From Moorena sp. SIO3I8 (GTDB lineage Bacteria > Cyanobacteriota > Cyanobacteriia > Cyanobacteriales > Coleofasciculaceae): a stretch of DNA of 64,000 bases. Positions 8,566 through 17,651 of this stretch are shown in pieces (the stretch's first letter is position 1; each line of letters starts with the position of its first letter). The notes beneath the pieces are model-generated. The model worked only from the letters and a program-made list of their open reading frames with translations. It was not told the origin of the DNA and searched no databases. The stretch covers positions 1-64,000 of the forward strand of contig NZ_JAAHHW010000002.1 of NCBI RefSeq assembly GCF_010692325.1, in the 5' to 3' direction. The position numbers and the translations under genes are program-made.

Positions 8566-9366
8566 GTGCTATCTGCCCTGATTGCTGACTTCCGTATTAT
8601 CTTTGAGCGTGACCCAGCTGCTCAGAACTGGCTGGAAGTTTTGTTCTGCTACCCTGGTCTACAGGCTCTGCTGTTCCATCGCTGCTGTCACTGGTTACAT
8701 GTGATTGGGATTCCATTCATTCCTCGACTGCTGAGTCAGTTATCCCGATTTGTTACAGGTATTGAAATTCATCCGGGTGCCAAAATTGGTCATGGTGTAT
8801 TTATCGACCATGGTATGGGTGTGGTGATTGGAGAAACCGCCATTGTGGGAGACTACTGTCTAATCTATCAAGGTGTTACCCTCGGCGGTACAGGAAAGGA
8901 AAGTGGCAAGCGCCACCCTACTCTAGGAGAAAATGTAGTGCTGGGAGCTGGTGCTAAGGTGCTAGGGAATATCCAAATTGGTAATAATGTGCGCATTGGT
9001 GCTGGCTCAGTGGTCTTGCGAGATGTTCCTTCCGATTGTACTGTCGTCGGTATTCCAGGTCGGATTGTCTATCGTTCCGGTGTGCGAGTCAATCCCCTTG
9101 AACATGGTAGCTTGCCTGACTCAGAAGCCAAGGTAATTCGAGCGTTAGTAGACCGGATTGAGTCTCTCGAACAACAGCTGCAAGAGTTAGCTCAGCAAAA
9201 ATCTTCAATGGCATCAATGATGTCTGATCACTCTTCAACACCAGATGCTCCAGAGAAGGGGGCTAATGCCCCATGTTGTGATCTCCAGGATAAAGAAATT
9301 CGGCAGTTTTTAGATAGTTTTGATACTCCCACCGCTAAATCGAAGATTATAGCGGGGGATTCTTAA
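8566..9366 (+). CDS. cysE: Serine O-acetyltransferase
   Basis: CysE transfers acetyl from acetyl-CoA to serine, the first step of cysteine synthesis. This 266 aa protein has the N-terminal helical domain ([15 protein letters not shown]) and the left-handed beta-helix with hexapeptide repeats ([66 protein letters not shown]). The catalytic DH of IDHGMG and the CoA-site GGTGK are present. The C-terminal extension after VYRSG is long and coiled-coil-like ([14 protein letters not shown]), as in cyanobacterial homologues. The start is GTG at 8566. It is transcribed alone, 56 bp after the secreted protein gene. Confidence 0.95.
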   Translation: MLSALIADFRIIFERDPAAQNWLEVLFCYPGLQALLFHRCCHWLHVIGIPFIPRLLSQLSRFVTGIEIHPGAKIGHGVFIDHGMGVVIGETAIVGDYCLIYQGVTLGGTGKESGKRHPTLGENVVLGAGAKVLGNIQIGNNVRIGAGSVVLRDVPSDCTVVGIPGRIVYRSGVRVNPLEHGSLPDSEAKVIRALVDRIESLEQQLQELAQQKSSMASMMSDHSSTPDAPEKGANAPCCDLQDKEIRQFLDSFDTPTAKSKIIAGDS

Positions 9367-9405
9367 GAGCATAAAACTCTTACTGGCACAGCCAAACAGC
9401 CGAAG

Positions 9406-9990
9406 CTAAGGATTAACAGCTTTTTGAAACCACTCCCCAGAACTGTCTTGGTAGTAAAGCCATCGGTTTTGGGGGAAACCCTGCAACGCTAGGTGATCCA
9501 CCTTGACTGGTTCGATCAATAATAGGCAAAAATTTGGCAAAGGCTGATCTAGGGCAGGTGGCGGTGGGGAAAAGGCTTGTTTATCTGCTACTCTGGCAAC
9601 ACCAGGGTCAGGCCAAGCAAATTGTAAACGAGCTGCATCAGAAAGATTTTGCCAAGTCTCTTGGCGGACTTGTTGAAGTCCTTCGTCGGCATAATCAGCA
9701 GTGATCAGGGTCAACTGGCCTGCTAAACGAAATTGTTCGCGAGTGTTAGGAAAGTACCAACAAACTTCTCCCCAGGGATGATGATTAATGTCGTGAATTT
9801 TCTGGCTACGGGTATCGGTAATAACTTTGAGTTGGTTGGAATTGTCCAAAAAACCTCGAAAAACTACGGTGCGGTTAGCCGGATAGCCCTTGGGGTCAAC
9901 GGTTGCAAGTTGAAAGTAACGGGCATAAGCTAGGCTCCGATTGTGATGGAGTGCGCGAGCTAGGGGCGATCGCCAAAGAGCAATAGGCAT
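9406..9990 (-). CDS. PPOX-type FMN-dependent flavoprotein (pyridoxamine 5'-phosphate oxidase-like)
   Basis: This protein of about 194 aa begins MPIALWRSPLARALHHNRSL and carries the split-barrel FMN-binding pattern of pyridoxamine-phosphate-oxidase-like proteins (FQLATVDPKGYPANRTVVFR, ITDTRSQKIHDI, CWYFPNTREQFRL). The C-terminal WFQKAVNP resembles the PNPOx end. It matches a family of cyanobacterial and plant homologues whose substrate is not established, so I do not call it PdxH. An upstream Met at 10023 would add 11 residues; the start at 9990 fits the family better. It converges with cysE. Confidence 0.75.
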   Translation of the reverse strand: MPIALWRSPLARALHHNRSLAYARYFQLATVDPKGYPANRTVVFRGFLDNSNQLKVITDTRSQKIHDINHHPWGEVCWYFPNTREQFRLAGQLTLITADYADEGLQQVRQETWQNLSDAARLQFAWPDPGVARVADKQAFSPPPPALDQPLPNFCLLLIEPVKVDHLALQGFPQNRWLYYQDSSGEWFQKAVNP

Positions 9991-10157
9991 TTTTTTTGAG
10001 ACATAGCCCAGAAAATAGCGCAAATGTAGGGTAGTTTCAAGCTCAGGATGGAACCAAGTCGCAAGTTGGCTGACAAAACGTTAGAATCCCAATTAGAATC
10101 CCAATCTAATCACTCATACAACTATTGGCAGCACAACCAGCACCAGGAGAGCAACTC

Positions 10158-10376
10158 ATGTTCCTCAATGAACTGACACCAATTTTTGAAGAATTTACTC
10201 AGCAGCCTGTAGCTTTTTTGGGCGGATTTTTTTCAGGAGTGTTCCGCCTGAATCTCTCAGATGATCCTCTCAAAAGTTGGCTAGAGGCTCAAACTGGCTC
10301 TGAAGCAGACAAAGATGGTCATAACAGAAGCGAAAATGATAAAAATAATGGTCCGCAGTCGATTTCCATTGATTAA
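10158..10376 (+). CDS. Small conserved cyanobacterial protein
   Basis: The 72 aa product starts at the ATG at 10158, with AGGAGAG about 7 bp upstream; an upstream TTG start is possible but lacks a site. Residues 1-45 (MFLNELTPIFEEFTQQPVAF, then LGGFFSGVFRLNLSDDPL) look conserved and amphipathic, and the last 25 residues are polar and probably disordered. It resembles an uncharacterised short protein seen in many cyanobacteria. Whether it associates with membranes through the FLGGFFSGVF segment is not known. Confidence 0.6.
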   Translation: MFLNELTPIFEEFTQQPVAFLGGFFSGVFRLNLSDDPLKSWLEAQTGSEADKDGHNRSENDKNNGPQSISID

Positions 10377-10703
10377 GAGCTAATTCAACTCTATTTAGCG
10401 TGGGTGTTTGGGGTATAATTGGTGCTTAAGCACCACCCTAAAACATTTTTTTGATGAATTATTAAATAGTGTCAACTAGACAACCACTGATAATCCCGTA
10501 AGTGAGCTATCATGAAACGGTATTCACAAGTTCAGGGATTACTAGGGTAAAATTTTGATATTGCTTCCCCCCCCTGAGGTGGTTGCCCACTGTCGAAATT
10601 TACCACTGGTTCCTCAGATATGACCGTGAGCAACCAAAATACGTTGTACTCCGTTCTTCTGTGCCTCTGAACTTTAGTTCTATGTTCTGCCTCATCGATC
10701 GAC
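10377..10703. promoter_or_regulatory. Long structured leader upstream of the RNA-binding protein gene
   Basis: No gene is visible in these 327 bases. The proximal part contains a C-run (10567-10574) and a potential stem CTGAGG (10574-10579) with CCTCAG (10612-10617), followed by an A/T- and pyrimidine-rich segment to the ATG. Cyanobacterial rbp genes typically have cold-responsive 5' leaders; a similar role here is inference. Confidence 0.35.
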
Positions 10704-10982
10704 ATGACCATTTACGTCGGAAACCTGTCCTATCAAGCCACCGAAGACGACTTAAAAACAGTTTTTGGAGACTACGGCACCGTTAAACGAGTTGTTATGC
10801 CCACAGACCGTGAAACCGGCAAAATGCGCGGGTTTGCCTTTGTGGAAATGACAGAATCAGATCAAGAAGACTCAGCTATATCTCAGTTGGATGGTGCTGA
10901 GTGGATGGGACGTAGAATCAGGGTCAATAAAGCCAGACCTCGGGAAAATCGTAGTAACGCTCCACGGCGCAATTCCTGGTAG
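10704..10982 (+). CDS. RRM-type RNA-binding protein (Rbp family)
   Basis: The 92 aa protein is a single RNA recognition motif with RNP2 TIYVGNLSY (residues 2-10) and RNP1 KMRGFAFVEM (about 40-49), whose aromatic residues contact RNA. A short basic tail follows (RPRENRSNAPRRNSW). Cyanobacterial Rbp proteins of this size are cold-inducible, and some localise thylakoid-protein mRNAs to membranes. The tail is not strongly glycine-rich, so it belongs to the short-tail type. It is monocistronic, and the hairpin-bounded relic follows it. Confidence 0.9.
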   Translation: MTIYVGNLSYQATEDDLKTVFGDYGTVKRVVMPTDRETGKMRGFAFVEMTESDQEDSAISQLDGAEWMGRRIRVNKARPRENRSNAPRRNSW

Positions 10983-11020
10983 TTGGTAATCAGCTGTTGA
11001 ACAAGATTGAGCGACGTATT

Positions 11021-11417
11021 CCCCCACCTGGCTATCGCCACGCTGCGCGAACGTTCAGGTGGGGGTTAGGGGCGCACATGTCTTACGCCTTCTGTCCGGT
11101 CAATCCGGTCAAGAAACGACAAATTCTGTGCTATAACTAGGTTTATGTTGAGCGGTACGGCAAAGGGCAGAACAAGATTCTGAACAACCTGGAGGCACGA
11201 CCTCTCAACGAAAGGGAAATCAAACCTGTAAATCCTGTGTAGTCGGTTTATATACGTCAGACTCTAGGTGAGAGATTCTAAACATGGCCCCATAGCGGAA
11301 ACGACTTGGGGGAACAGTCCAGCAAAAGTCCTGGAAGCAGGCGCGAGAATGCCGCCTGTCGCGAGGGATAAGCCCTTGTAATCAAGACGGACACTCCCAC
11401 CTGGTACGCGAGGTGGG
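11021..11417. mobile_element. Hairpin-bounded non-autonomous element, probable IS200/IS605-type relic
   Basis: The segment is bounded by two subterminal hairpins, CCCCCACCTG (11021-11030) pairing with CAGGTGGGGG (11056-11065) and CCCACCT (11396-11402) pairing with AGGTGGG (11411-11417). About 330 bases between them have no credible open frame. Hairpin ends without inverted terminal repeats are the signature of IS200/IS605 elements. The right third (about 11290-11395), just inside the right hairpin, lies where TnpB-associated guide RNAs are encoded. The left hairpin loop also carries the dispersed CACGCTGCGCGAAC motif. Assignment is by structure only. Confidence 0.45.
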
Positions 11418-11438
11418 GGTACTTCACGAGTTCTCAAT

Positions 11439-11486
11439 TTGACCGTTGACCGTTGACCGTTGACCACTAACAGTCAACAGTCAACA
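11439..11486. repeat. Heptamer array (TTGACCG)n and (CAGTCAA)n
   Basis: Three to four copies of TTGACCG are followed by CAGTCAACAGTCAAC, a partial reverse complement of the same motif, between the hairpin relic and the pfkA stop codon. This is another member of the 7-nt repeat class in this window. Confidence 0.7.
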
Positions 11487-11525
11487 AGATTCATGTACTT
11501 AAAACGTTCATGATCTAAAAACTGT

Positions 11526-12608
11526 CTAATCTCCTAGACAAATACCTAATCCTCTAGCGGTTCTTACCAGAGTTCCGTTCGGATTCACAGCTTGATAATG
11601 CTTAATCGTTTCCTCAATCGGTACACTTACAACCTGGCGATATTGCCATGTAACCATCTGGTCATATCGTTCATTGGCGATTAAGTCAACTGCTGCCACA
11701 CCGAAGGCTGAGGCAATTAAGCGATCAAGGGGTGAAGGAGTGGCACCCCGCTGGGTGTGTCCAAGAACTGTAACTCGCGTTTCCGCTCCAATCGAATTAC
11801 AAATCTCTTGGGCTAGATATTGGCCAATGCCACCTAATCGACATTCACCAAACCCCACATTACTCTGAAGCACCTCACCGCTTGCAGTGCGAACCGCCTC
11901 GGAAACTACGATTAAACAGAAGTTTCGCCCCTGCTCCTGAAGTTGCTTAATTTTATGGCAAACATTGTCAAGGGTATAAGGAATTTCTGGAATCAGAATA
12001 ACGTCAGCCCCTCCTGCAATGCCAGCACTGATAGCAATGTGACCAGCATCACGCCCCATCACTTCCAAAATCATCACCCGGTCATGGCTAGCCGCTGTGA
12101 AATGTAAGCGATCTAGAGCTTCGGTGGCAATGTTAACGGCAGTGTCAAACCCAATGGAGCGTTCGGTAATGGCAACGTCATTATCGATAGTCTTGGGTAT
12201 ACCTACCAATTTCATCCCCCCTTGTTGGGCAAGTTTGCGCAAAATAGCCAAACTGCCATCACCTCCAATACCAATTAGAGCGTCTAGACCCAGTTGGTGA
12301 TAGCCATCAGCAATATCACTGCTGCGATCGCATAGCGTACCATCTGGCATCGGAAAAGCAAAGGGGTCGCCTTTGTTAGTAGTGCCAAGCATTGTACCAC
12401 CCATAGTCAAGATCCGATCAACCTTGTCCAAAGTTAGGTTAATCGCTTGAGGCGGATTTTGCATCAACCCCTGAGTAGCCCGACAGATGCCAAGCACCTC
12501 CCAGTTGTAAGTAGCCACAGCTCGGTGAGTCACAGCTCGAATCACCGCATTGAGACCAGCACAATCTCCACCACTGGTGAGAATGCCAATGCGTTTAGTT
12601 TCTCCCAT
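11526..12608 (-). CDS. pfkA: ATP-dependent 6-phosphofructokinase
   Basis: The 360 aa enzyme phosphorylates fructose 6-phosphate to the 1,6-bisphosphate in glycolysis. Visible motifs are the nucleotide-site TSGGDCAGLN (11-20), GGDGS (115-119, with Gly in the position that favours ATP over pyrophosphate), the catalytic PKTIDNDV (138-145), MILEVMGRDAG and a substrate-site HTQRGATPSPLDR. The length is normal. It faces away from fbp across 244 bp, so the opposing glycolytic and gluconeogenic enzymes are transcribed divergently. Confidence 0.95.
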   Translation of the reverse strand: MGETKRIGILTSGGDCAGLNAVIRAVTHRAVATYNWEVLGICRATQGLMQNPPQAINLTLDKVDRILTMGGTMLGTTNKGDPFAFPMPDGTLCDRSSDIADGYHQLGLDALIGIGGDGSLAILRKLAQQGGMKLVGIPKTIDNDVAITERSIGFDTAVNIATEALDRLHFTAASHDRVMILEVMGRDAGHIAISAGIAGGADVILIPEIPYTLDNVCHKIKQLQEQGRNFCLIVVSEAVRTASGEVLQSNVGFGECRLGGIGQYLAQEICNSIGAETRVTVLGHTQRGATPSPLDRLIASAFGVAAVDLIANERYDQMVTWQYRQVVSVPIEETIKHYQAVNPNGTLVRTARGLGICLGD

Positions 12609-12852
12609 AATCTCCGTTTAAGGTTGCAATGCTTATGTTCAGATCAATTTGACCTCAGGTATAGCCTCCAAGACAAGAAAAATGGTGTGAAGATTTGATT
12701 TCTGTATTTCTTCTAAAGTTATTAAGCATCATCAAAAATGCCTCCCTAAGATAGAAAGTGAAGAGGACTAGGCACTGGGCCAATCGGTACTCTTGCGAAC
12801 ACCAACATCTCTGACAAACCAAGTGCCCTAAGACCTAGGGAGGACAAAAATT

Positions 12853-13947
12853 ATGGCAGAGGGAGCTGAACCTAGAACTCAAGAAAGAGCCCTGGATCGG
12901 GATTGTAAAACGTTATCCCGTCACGTTTTCGAGCAACTCCAAAGTTTTTCGATGGAGGCACAAGACCTAAGTGCCCTCATGAATCGCATCGCCCTAGCTG
13001 CCAAGCTAATTGCTCAACGCATGAGCCGAGCTGGTTTGATGGAAGGGGTGTTAGGATTCACCGGTGAAGTCAATGTGCAGGGTGAATCTGTCAAAAGGAT
13101 GGATCTCTATGCCAATGATGTTTTCATCTCGGTATTTAAGCAAAGTGGTCTCGTCTGTCGCTTGGCCTCCGAGGAAATGGAAAAACCCTACTATATCCCG
13201 GAGAATTGCCCAATTGGACGTTACACTCTGCTGTATGACCCCATTGATGGTTCCTCCAATATCGACACGAACTTGAATGTTGGTTCGATTTTTTCGATTC
13301 GTAAGCAAGAAGGAGAGGATCTAGACGGGGAAGCCCGTGATCTTCTCCAAAACGGGCATAAGCAAATTGCTGCTGGCTACGTTCTCTATGGTCCTAGCAC
13401 AATGCTGGTGTATTCCATCGGCACGGGTGTTCATGCCTTCACTCTCGATCCAACCTTGGGAGAGTTTATCCTGTCGAAGGAAAACATTCAGGTGCCAGAA
13501 CATGGCCCAGTGTATAGCACCAATGAAGGCAACTTCTGGCAGTGGGAAGAATCCATACGGGACTATGTTCGCTATGTCCATCGCCATGAAGGCTATACCG
13601 CTCGCTATGGTGGGGCATTAGTGGGAGATTTTCACCGCATCTTGTATCAGGGCGGTGTATTCCTTTATCCCGGTACTGTGAAAAAACCAGAAGGGAAGTT
13701 GCGTCTACTATACGAATCTTCTCCCCTAGCCTTTTTGATAGAACAAGCCGGAGGCGCTGCCAGTACAGGTACCGAAGACATTTTGGACACTGTGCCAACA
13801 ACCCTCCATGCTCGTACTCCATTAATTATTGGCAGCAAAGAGGATGTAGCTTTGGTCAAGTCCTTCATCGAGGAAAAGGCAAGGCAGGCGCAAGAAAAGT
13901 TGGAAGTGGCAGGGCACGTAGATCAGGGTGAACCGGTTGAAGGTTAA
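12853..13947 (+). CDS. fbp: Fructose-1,6-bisphosphatase class I
   Basis: The 364 aa enzyme hydrolyses fructose 1,6-bisphosphate in gluconeogenesis and the Calvin cycle. Metal and substrate motifs are clear: SEEMEK (106-111), the signature [12 protein letters not shown] (127-138), and [11 protein letters not shown]. It heads the fbp-tal-zwf-opcA series, the order also known from Nostoc and Anabaena. The last codons (EPVEG then stop) run directly into the GTTGAAGGTTAAC repeat array, so the C-terminus may have been altered by repeat insertion. The start has a GGAGGACAAAAATT leader with good spacing. Confidence 0.95.
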   Translation: MAEGAEPRTQERALDRDCKTLSRHVFEQLQSFSMEAQDLSALMNRIALAAKLIAQRMSRAGLMEGVLGFTGEVNVQGESVKRMDLYANDVFISVFKQSGLVCRLASEEMEKPYYIPENCPIGRYTLLYDPIDGSSNIDTNLNVGSIFSIRKQEGEDLDGEARDLLQNGHKQIAAGYVLYGPSTMLVYSIGTGVHAFTLDPTLGEFILSKENIQVPEHGPVYSTNEGNFWQWEESIRDYVRYVHRHEGYTARYGGALVGDFHRILYQGGVFLYPGTVKKPEGKLRLLYESSPLAFLIEQAGGAASTGTEDILDTVPTTLHARTPLIIGSKEDVALVKSFIEEKARQAQEKLEVAGHVDQGEPVEG

Positions 13948-14540
13948 CTGGTTGAAGGTTGAAGGTTGAAGGTTGAAGGTTAACTGGTTGTTCGCGTAGC
14001 GTGGCCTTTTGGCCAAGGTTAAGCGGTTGTTCGCGTAGCGTGGCCTTTTGGCCAAGGTTAACAGGTTGAACGCGATGGACGAAGTCCCGCAATCGAGCGA
14101 TCGCGTGGCCTTTTGGCCAAGGTTAACAGGTTGAACGCGATGGACGAAGTCCCGCAATCGAGCGATCGCGTGGCCAAAGGCCAAGGTTAACCGGTTGAAG
14201 GTGGCAATGAATACCTCCCTACCCTTCGGTTTTTCCTTTGGGGTAAGGCCACGGCTAATCTTTGAGAAAAGCTTCGCCGAACTCCAACCAACCGTCAAGC
14301 CAATAGTCAAGCCAATAACTTTCAACCAACCAACTAACCCTACACCGAACCCCAAGGCGAACAACCAATCAACCAACCTTCAACCAATCAACCTTCAACC
14401 ACCCAACCTTCAACCACCCAACCTTCAACCAACCAACCTTCAAGCAACCAACCTTCAACCAACCAACCTTCAAGCAACCAACCTTCAACCTTCAACCAAC
14501 CAACCCTACACCGAACCCGAAAGGTGAACAACCTTAAACC
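13936..14540. repeat. Dense repeat cluster between fbp and tal
   Basis: About 600 bases contain almost only repeats. They include GGTTGAA heptamers, two copies of a unit with TTCGCGTAGCGTGGCC plus TTTTGGCCAAGG, two copies of a longer unit with GAACGCGATGGACGAAGTCC ending GCGATCGCGTGGCC, and then (CAACCTTCAAC)n running the other way to about 14500. Because the 5' half reads GGTTGAA and the 3' half TTCAACC, the region can fold into a long imperfect hairpin. Open frames here are repeat translations. Confidence 0.85.
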
Positions 14541-14570
14541 CTTGACAAATAACACATAAGGAGCTAAGCA

Positions 14571-15725
14571 ATGACAACGACAGCCGAGAATCCGATTTTT
14601 CAGATTGAAAAAAATTATGGTCAGAGTATCTGGATGGATAATCTCAGCCGCACGCTGATTGAGTCTGGAGAACTAAAAGAACTGATTAAAACCCGGGGAA
14701 TTTGTGGGATAACCTCCAACCCAGCAATTTTTGAAAAAGCGATCGCAGGCAATGCCATCTACGATACCGATATCGAAGCCGGTATTCGTGCCGAGAAGTC
14801 GGTGATGGAAATTTACGAAACCCTGGTATTTGAAGACATTTCTAATGCTTGTGATATCTTCAAACCTGTCTACGACCAAACCAATGGGTTAGATGGTTAC
14901 GTCAGCATTGAAGTCCCACCCACTATCGCCAAAGATACTCAAAGCACGATTTCCGAAGCCCAACGCTATTACGAAGCTATTGGTAGGGAAAACGTGATGA
15001 TTAAGATTCCCGGTACCCCAGAAGGGTTACCCGCAGTAGAGCAAGCTATCAGTGAAGGTATCAACGTTAATGTCACCTTGCTCTTCTCTGTAGAAAGCTA
15101 CGTTGAAACATTCTGGGCTTATATCCGGGGTTTGGAAAAACGAGCCGCAGAAGGGAAAGATATTAGCAAGATTGCTTCTGTAGCTAGTTTCTTCCTCAGC
15201 CGCATTGATACCAAAGTGGATGCCAAATTGGAGGAAAAAAGTGCGGCGAGCGATGACCCCAATGTGACAGAGAAGCTAAAGGGAATCGAAGGCAAAGTTG
15301 CGATCGCTAACGCTAAAGTTGCCTACCAGAAGTACAAAGAAATTATCCAAAGCGATCGCTGGAAAGCTCTATCAGCAAAAGGTGCACAGGTACAGCGGTT
15401 ATTGTGGGCAAGCACCAGCACCAAAAACCCTGCCTACAGTGATGTGATGTATGTCGATGAACTCATTGGACCGAATACTGTCAACACCCTGCCTCCCAAT
15501 ACCATCGAAGCTTGTGCCGATCACTGTTCCCCAGAAAGTCGGATTGAGACAGGTGTTGAAGAAGCTTACCAAACCATAAACTCTCTTAACGATCCTGATG
15601 TCAATATCAATCTCAGCGAAGTTATGGATGAATTACTTGAGGAAGGGATCGTTAAATTTGTTAAGCCCTTTGATTCCTTAATATCATCTTTAGAAAGCAA
15701 AGTCAAACTATTGGCTACGGTGTAA
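14571..15725 (+). CDS. tal: Transaldolase
   Basis: The 384 aa enzyme moves a dihydroxyacetone unit between sugar phosphates in the non-oxidative pentose phosphate pathway. The N-terminus (SIWMDNLSRTLI, GITSNPAIFEKAI) and the Schiff-base segment NVMIKIPGTPEGL with Lys145 are intact, and the WASTSTKNPAYSD block near the end fits the longer bacterial Tal type. An AAGGAGC site lies about 10 bp before the ATG. It lies between fbp and zwf, as in other filamentous cyanobacteria, although repeats have expanded both intergenic gaps. Confidence 0.95.
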   Translation: MTTTAENPIFQIEKNYGQSIWMDNLSRTLIESGELKELIKTRGICGITSNPAIFEKAIAGNAIYDTDIEAGIRAEKSVMEIYETLVFEDISNACDIFKPVYDQTNGLDGYVSIEVPPTIAKDTQSTISEAQRYYEAIGRENVMIKIPGTPEGLPAVEQAISEGINVNVTLLFSVESYVETFWAYIRGLEKRAAEGKDISKIASVASFFLSRIDTKVDAKLEEKSAASDDPNVTEKLKGIEGKVAIANAKVAYQKYKEIIQSDRWKALSAKGAQVQRLLWASTSTKNPAYSDVMYVDELIGPNTVNTLPPNTIEACADHCSPESRIETGVEEAYQTINSLNDPDVNINLSEVMDELLEEGIVKFVKPFDSLISSLESKVKLLATV

Positions 15726-15938
15726 TAGAAGACGTTGAAGGTTGCCAGTTAATTTAGGTTGAAGGTTGTCGGTTGACAAAATGGCTTCGATAGAAAGCTA
15801 ATTTAAAGTGTTAACCGTCACCCTTCAGCCTACCCTAAAACGAACACCTGGGTAACAACAACCTTTAACCTTTAACCTGATAACCTTGGCCAAAAGGCCA
15901 CGCTACGCGAACACCCTGATCACCTTCAATAGGCAAAG
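15726..15938. repeat. Repeat-filled tal-zwf spacer with an inverted copy of the fbp-tal repeat
   Basis: The spacer carries GTTGAAGGTTG and CCTTTAACC heptamer-type repeats. At about 15885-15911 lies AACCTTGGCCAAAAGGCCAC followed by GCTACGCGAAC, which is the reverse complement of the unit seen at 13990-14055. The zwf ATG lies 27 bp further on. Confidence 0.8.
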
Positions 15939-17468
15939 ATGGTTACTCTGCTAGAAAATCCCTTAAGAGTGGGCTTGCAACAGGAGCGCACGCCAGAACC
16001 ATTGATTATGGTGATTTATGGCGCGTCCGGAGATTTGACTAAACGCAAGCTCGTACCAGCACTTTACCAGCTTAAACGAGAACGACGTCTACCACCAGAA
16101 ATTACTATCGTTGGTGTTGCCCGTCGAGATTGGACTCATGACTACTTCCGGGAACAAATGCGGGAGGGAATTGAGGAATTTTCCGACGGGATTCAATCGG
16201 AGGAGTTGTGGCAAGACTTTGCCGATGGCCTGTTTTACTGTTCCGGTGACATGGATAAAGCCGAAAGTTACCAGAAGCTGAAAGCCTTCTTGGCAGAACT
16301 CGATGGTAAACGGGGAACACGGGGAAACCGGGTATTTTATTTAGCGGTAGCTCCCAGATTCTTCACAGAAGCCATCCAGCAATTGGGGGCAGCGGGAATG
16401 TTGAGTGACCCAGTCAAGCAGCGCTTGGTAATTGAAAAACCCTTCGGAAAGGATTTAAGTTCAGCTCAATCTCTGAACCGGGTGGTACAAAAAGTTTGCA
16501 AGGAAGAGCAAATTTACCGCATTGACCACTATCTCGGCAAAGAAACCGTTCAGAATCTGTTAGTGTTCCGTTTTGGTAATGCTATATTTGAGCCCCTTTG
16601 GAATCGCCAGTTTGTTGACCATATCCAAATTACCGTAGGCGAATCGGTAGGGGTAGAGGAACGGGCAGGTTACTACGACAAATCCGGCGCACTGCGGGAT
16701 ATGGTGCAGAACCATTTGATGCAGCTATTTTGCCTAACGGCCATGGAAGCTCCCAATGCTCTGGACGCTGACAGTATCCGTACTGAAAAGGTCAAGGTGA
16801 TTCAAGCTACTCACCTGGCAGATATTCATAATCTAGAAAATTCAGCAGTGCGGGGTCAGTATGCAGCAGGTTGGATGAAAGGCAAACAAGTGCCTGGGTA
16901 TCGGGAAGAGAAAGGGGTTGACCCCAATTCCACTACCCCCACCTATGTCGCCCTCAAGCTACTGATTGATAACTGGCGCTGGCAAGGAGTTCCCTTTTAC
17001 CTGCGCACGGGAAAACGACTGCCGAAGAAGGTCAGTGAGATCTCCATTCAGTTTCGTAAAGTTCCCTTAATGATTTTTAAATCTGCTGCTCAGCAGACTA
17101 GCCCCAACGTCTTAACCCTGCGCTTGCAGCCCAATGAGGGAATTTCTCTGCGTTTTGAGGCGAAACGGCCAGGACCAGATTTGCGCACCCGCACCGTAGA
17201 TATGGACTTTAGCTACGGTTCTTCCTTTGGTGTGGCAACCGCTGATGCCTATAATCGACTGTTACTTGACTGTATGTTAGGGGATCAAACCTTGTTTACC
17301 CGTGCTGATGAAGTGGAAGAAGCCTGGCGGGTAGTGACACCAGCCTTAGCAGCTTGGGATGGTCCGGCTGACCCAGCATCGATACCTCAGTATGAAGCAG
17401 GAACTTGGGAACCGAAGGAAGCTGAAAACCTCATTAATCGAGATGGGCGTCGTTGGCGCAGACTTTAA
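15939..17468 (+). CDS. zwf: Glucose-6-phosphate 1-dehydrogenase
   Basis: The 509 aa enzyme oxidises glucose 6-phosphate with NADP and is the entry to the oxidative pentose phosphate pathway, the main source of reductant in the dark. The NADP-binding [10 protein letters not shown] (28-37), EKPFG (166-170) and the active-site RIDHYLGKE (194-202) are present, and the C-terminal half is complete. In cyanobacteria G6PDH is activated by OpcA, encoded next. The length is normal. Confidence 0.96.
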   Translation: MVTLLENPLRVGLQQERTPEPLIMVIYGASGDLTKRKLVPALYQLKRERRLPPEITIVGVARRDWTHDYFREQMREGIEEFSDGIQSEELWQDFADGLFYCSGDMDKAESYQKLKAFLAELDGKRGTRGNRVFYLAVAPRFFTEAIQQLGAAGMLSDPVKQRLVIEKPFGKDLSSAQSLNRVVQKVCKEEQIYRIDHYLGKETVQNLLVFRFGNAIFEPLWNRQFVDHIQITVGESVGVEERAGYYDKSGALRDMVQNHLMQLFCLTAMEAPNALDADSIRTEKVKVIQATHLADIHNLENSAVRGQYAAGWMKGKQVPGYREEKGVDPNSTTPTYVALKLLIDNWRWQGVPFYLRTGKRLPKKVSEISIQFRKVPLMIFKSAAQQTSPNVLTLRLQPNEGISLRFEAKRPGPDLRTRTVDMDFSYGSSFGVATADAYNRLLLDCMLGDQTLFTRADEVEEAWRVVTPALAAWDGPADPASIPQYEAGTWEPKEAENLINRDGRRWRRL

Positions 17469-17514
17469 GTTAGTTAGTCAGTAGTCACTACTGACTAGTG
17501 ACTACTGACTAATC

Positions 17515-17603
17515 AGGACTTACGCACAGACTCAATGGGTAGGGTGGGCAAAACCTTGCCCACCCTACAGGTAGCGTTAAATTGAGGGATTTGCCTAAGT
17601 CCT
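17515..17603. mobile_element. 89-bp MITE-like element
   Basis: Terminal inverted repeats AGGACTTACGCA (17515-17526) and TGCCTAAGTCCT (17592-17603) match at 11 of 12 positions. Inside is a perfect 13-bp stem, GTAGGGTGGGCAA (17539-17551) with TTGCCCACCCTAC (17556-17568), around a 4-nt loop. The size, termini and lack of coding content fit a miniature inverted-repeat element in the zwf-opcA gap. GTCAGTAGTCACTACTGACT-type repeats flank it on both sides. Confidence 0.7.
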
Positions 17604-17651
17604 ATAATGACTAGTGACTAATGACTATTGACAAAAAACAAGTGAATTGCT

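Noticed and set aside
14195-14527. Open frame rich in NLQPTNLQ repeats
   Set aside because: It is only the translation of the CAACCTTCAAC repeat array, with no site for initiation and no conserved core.
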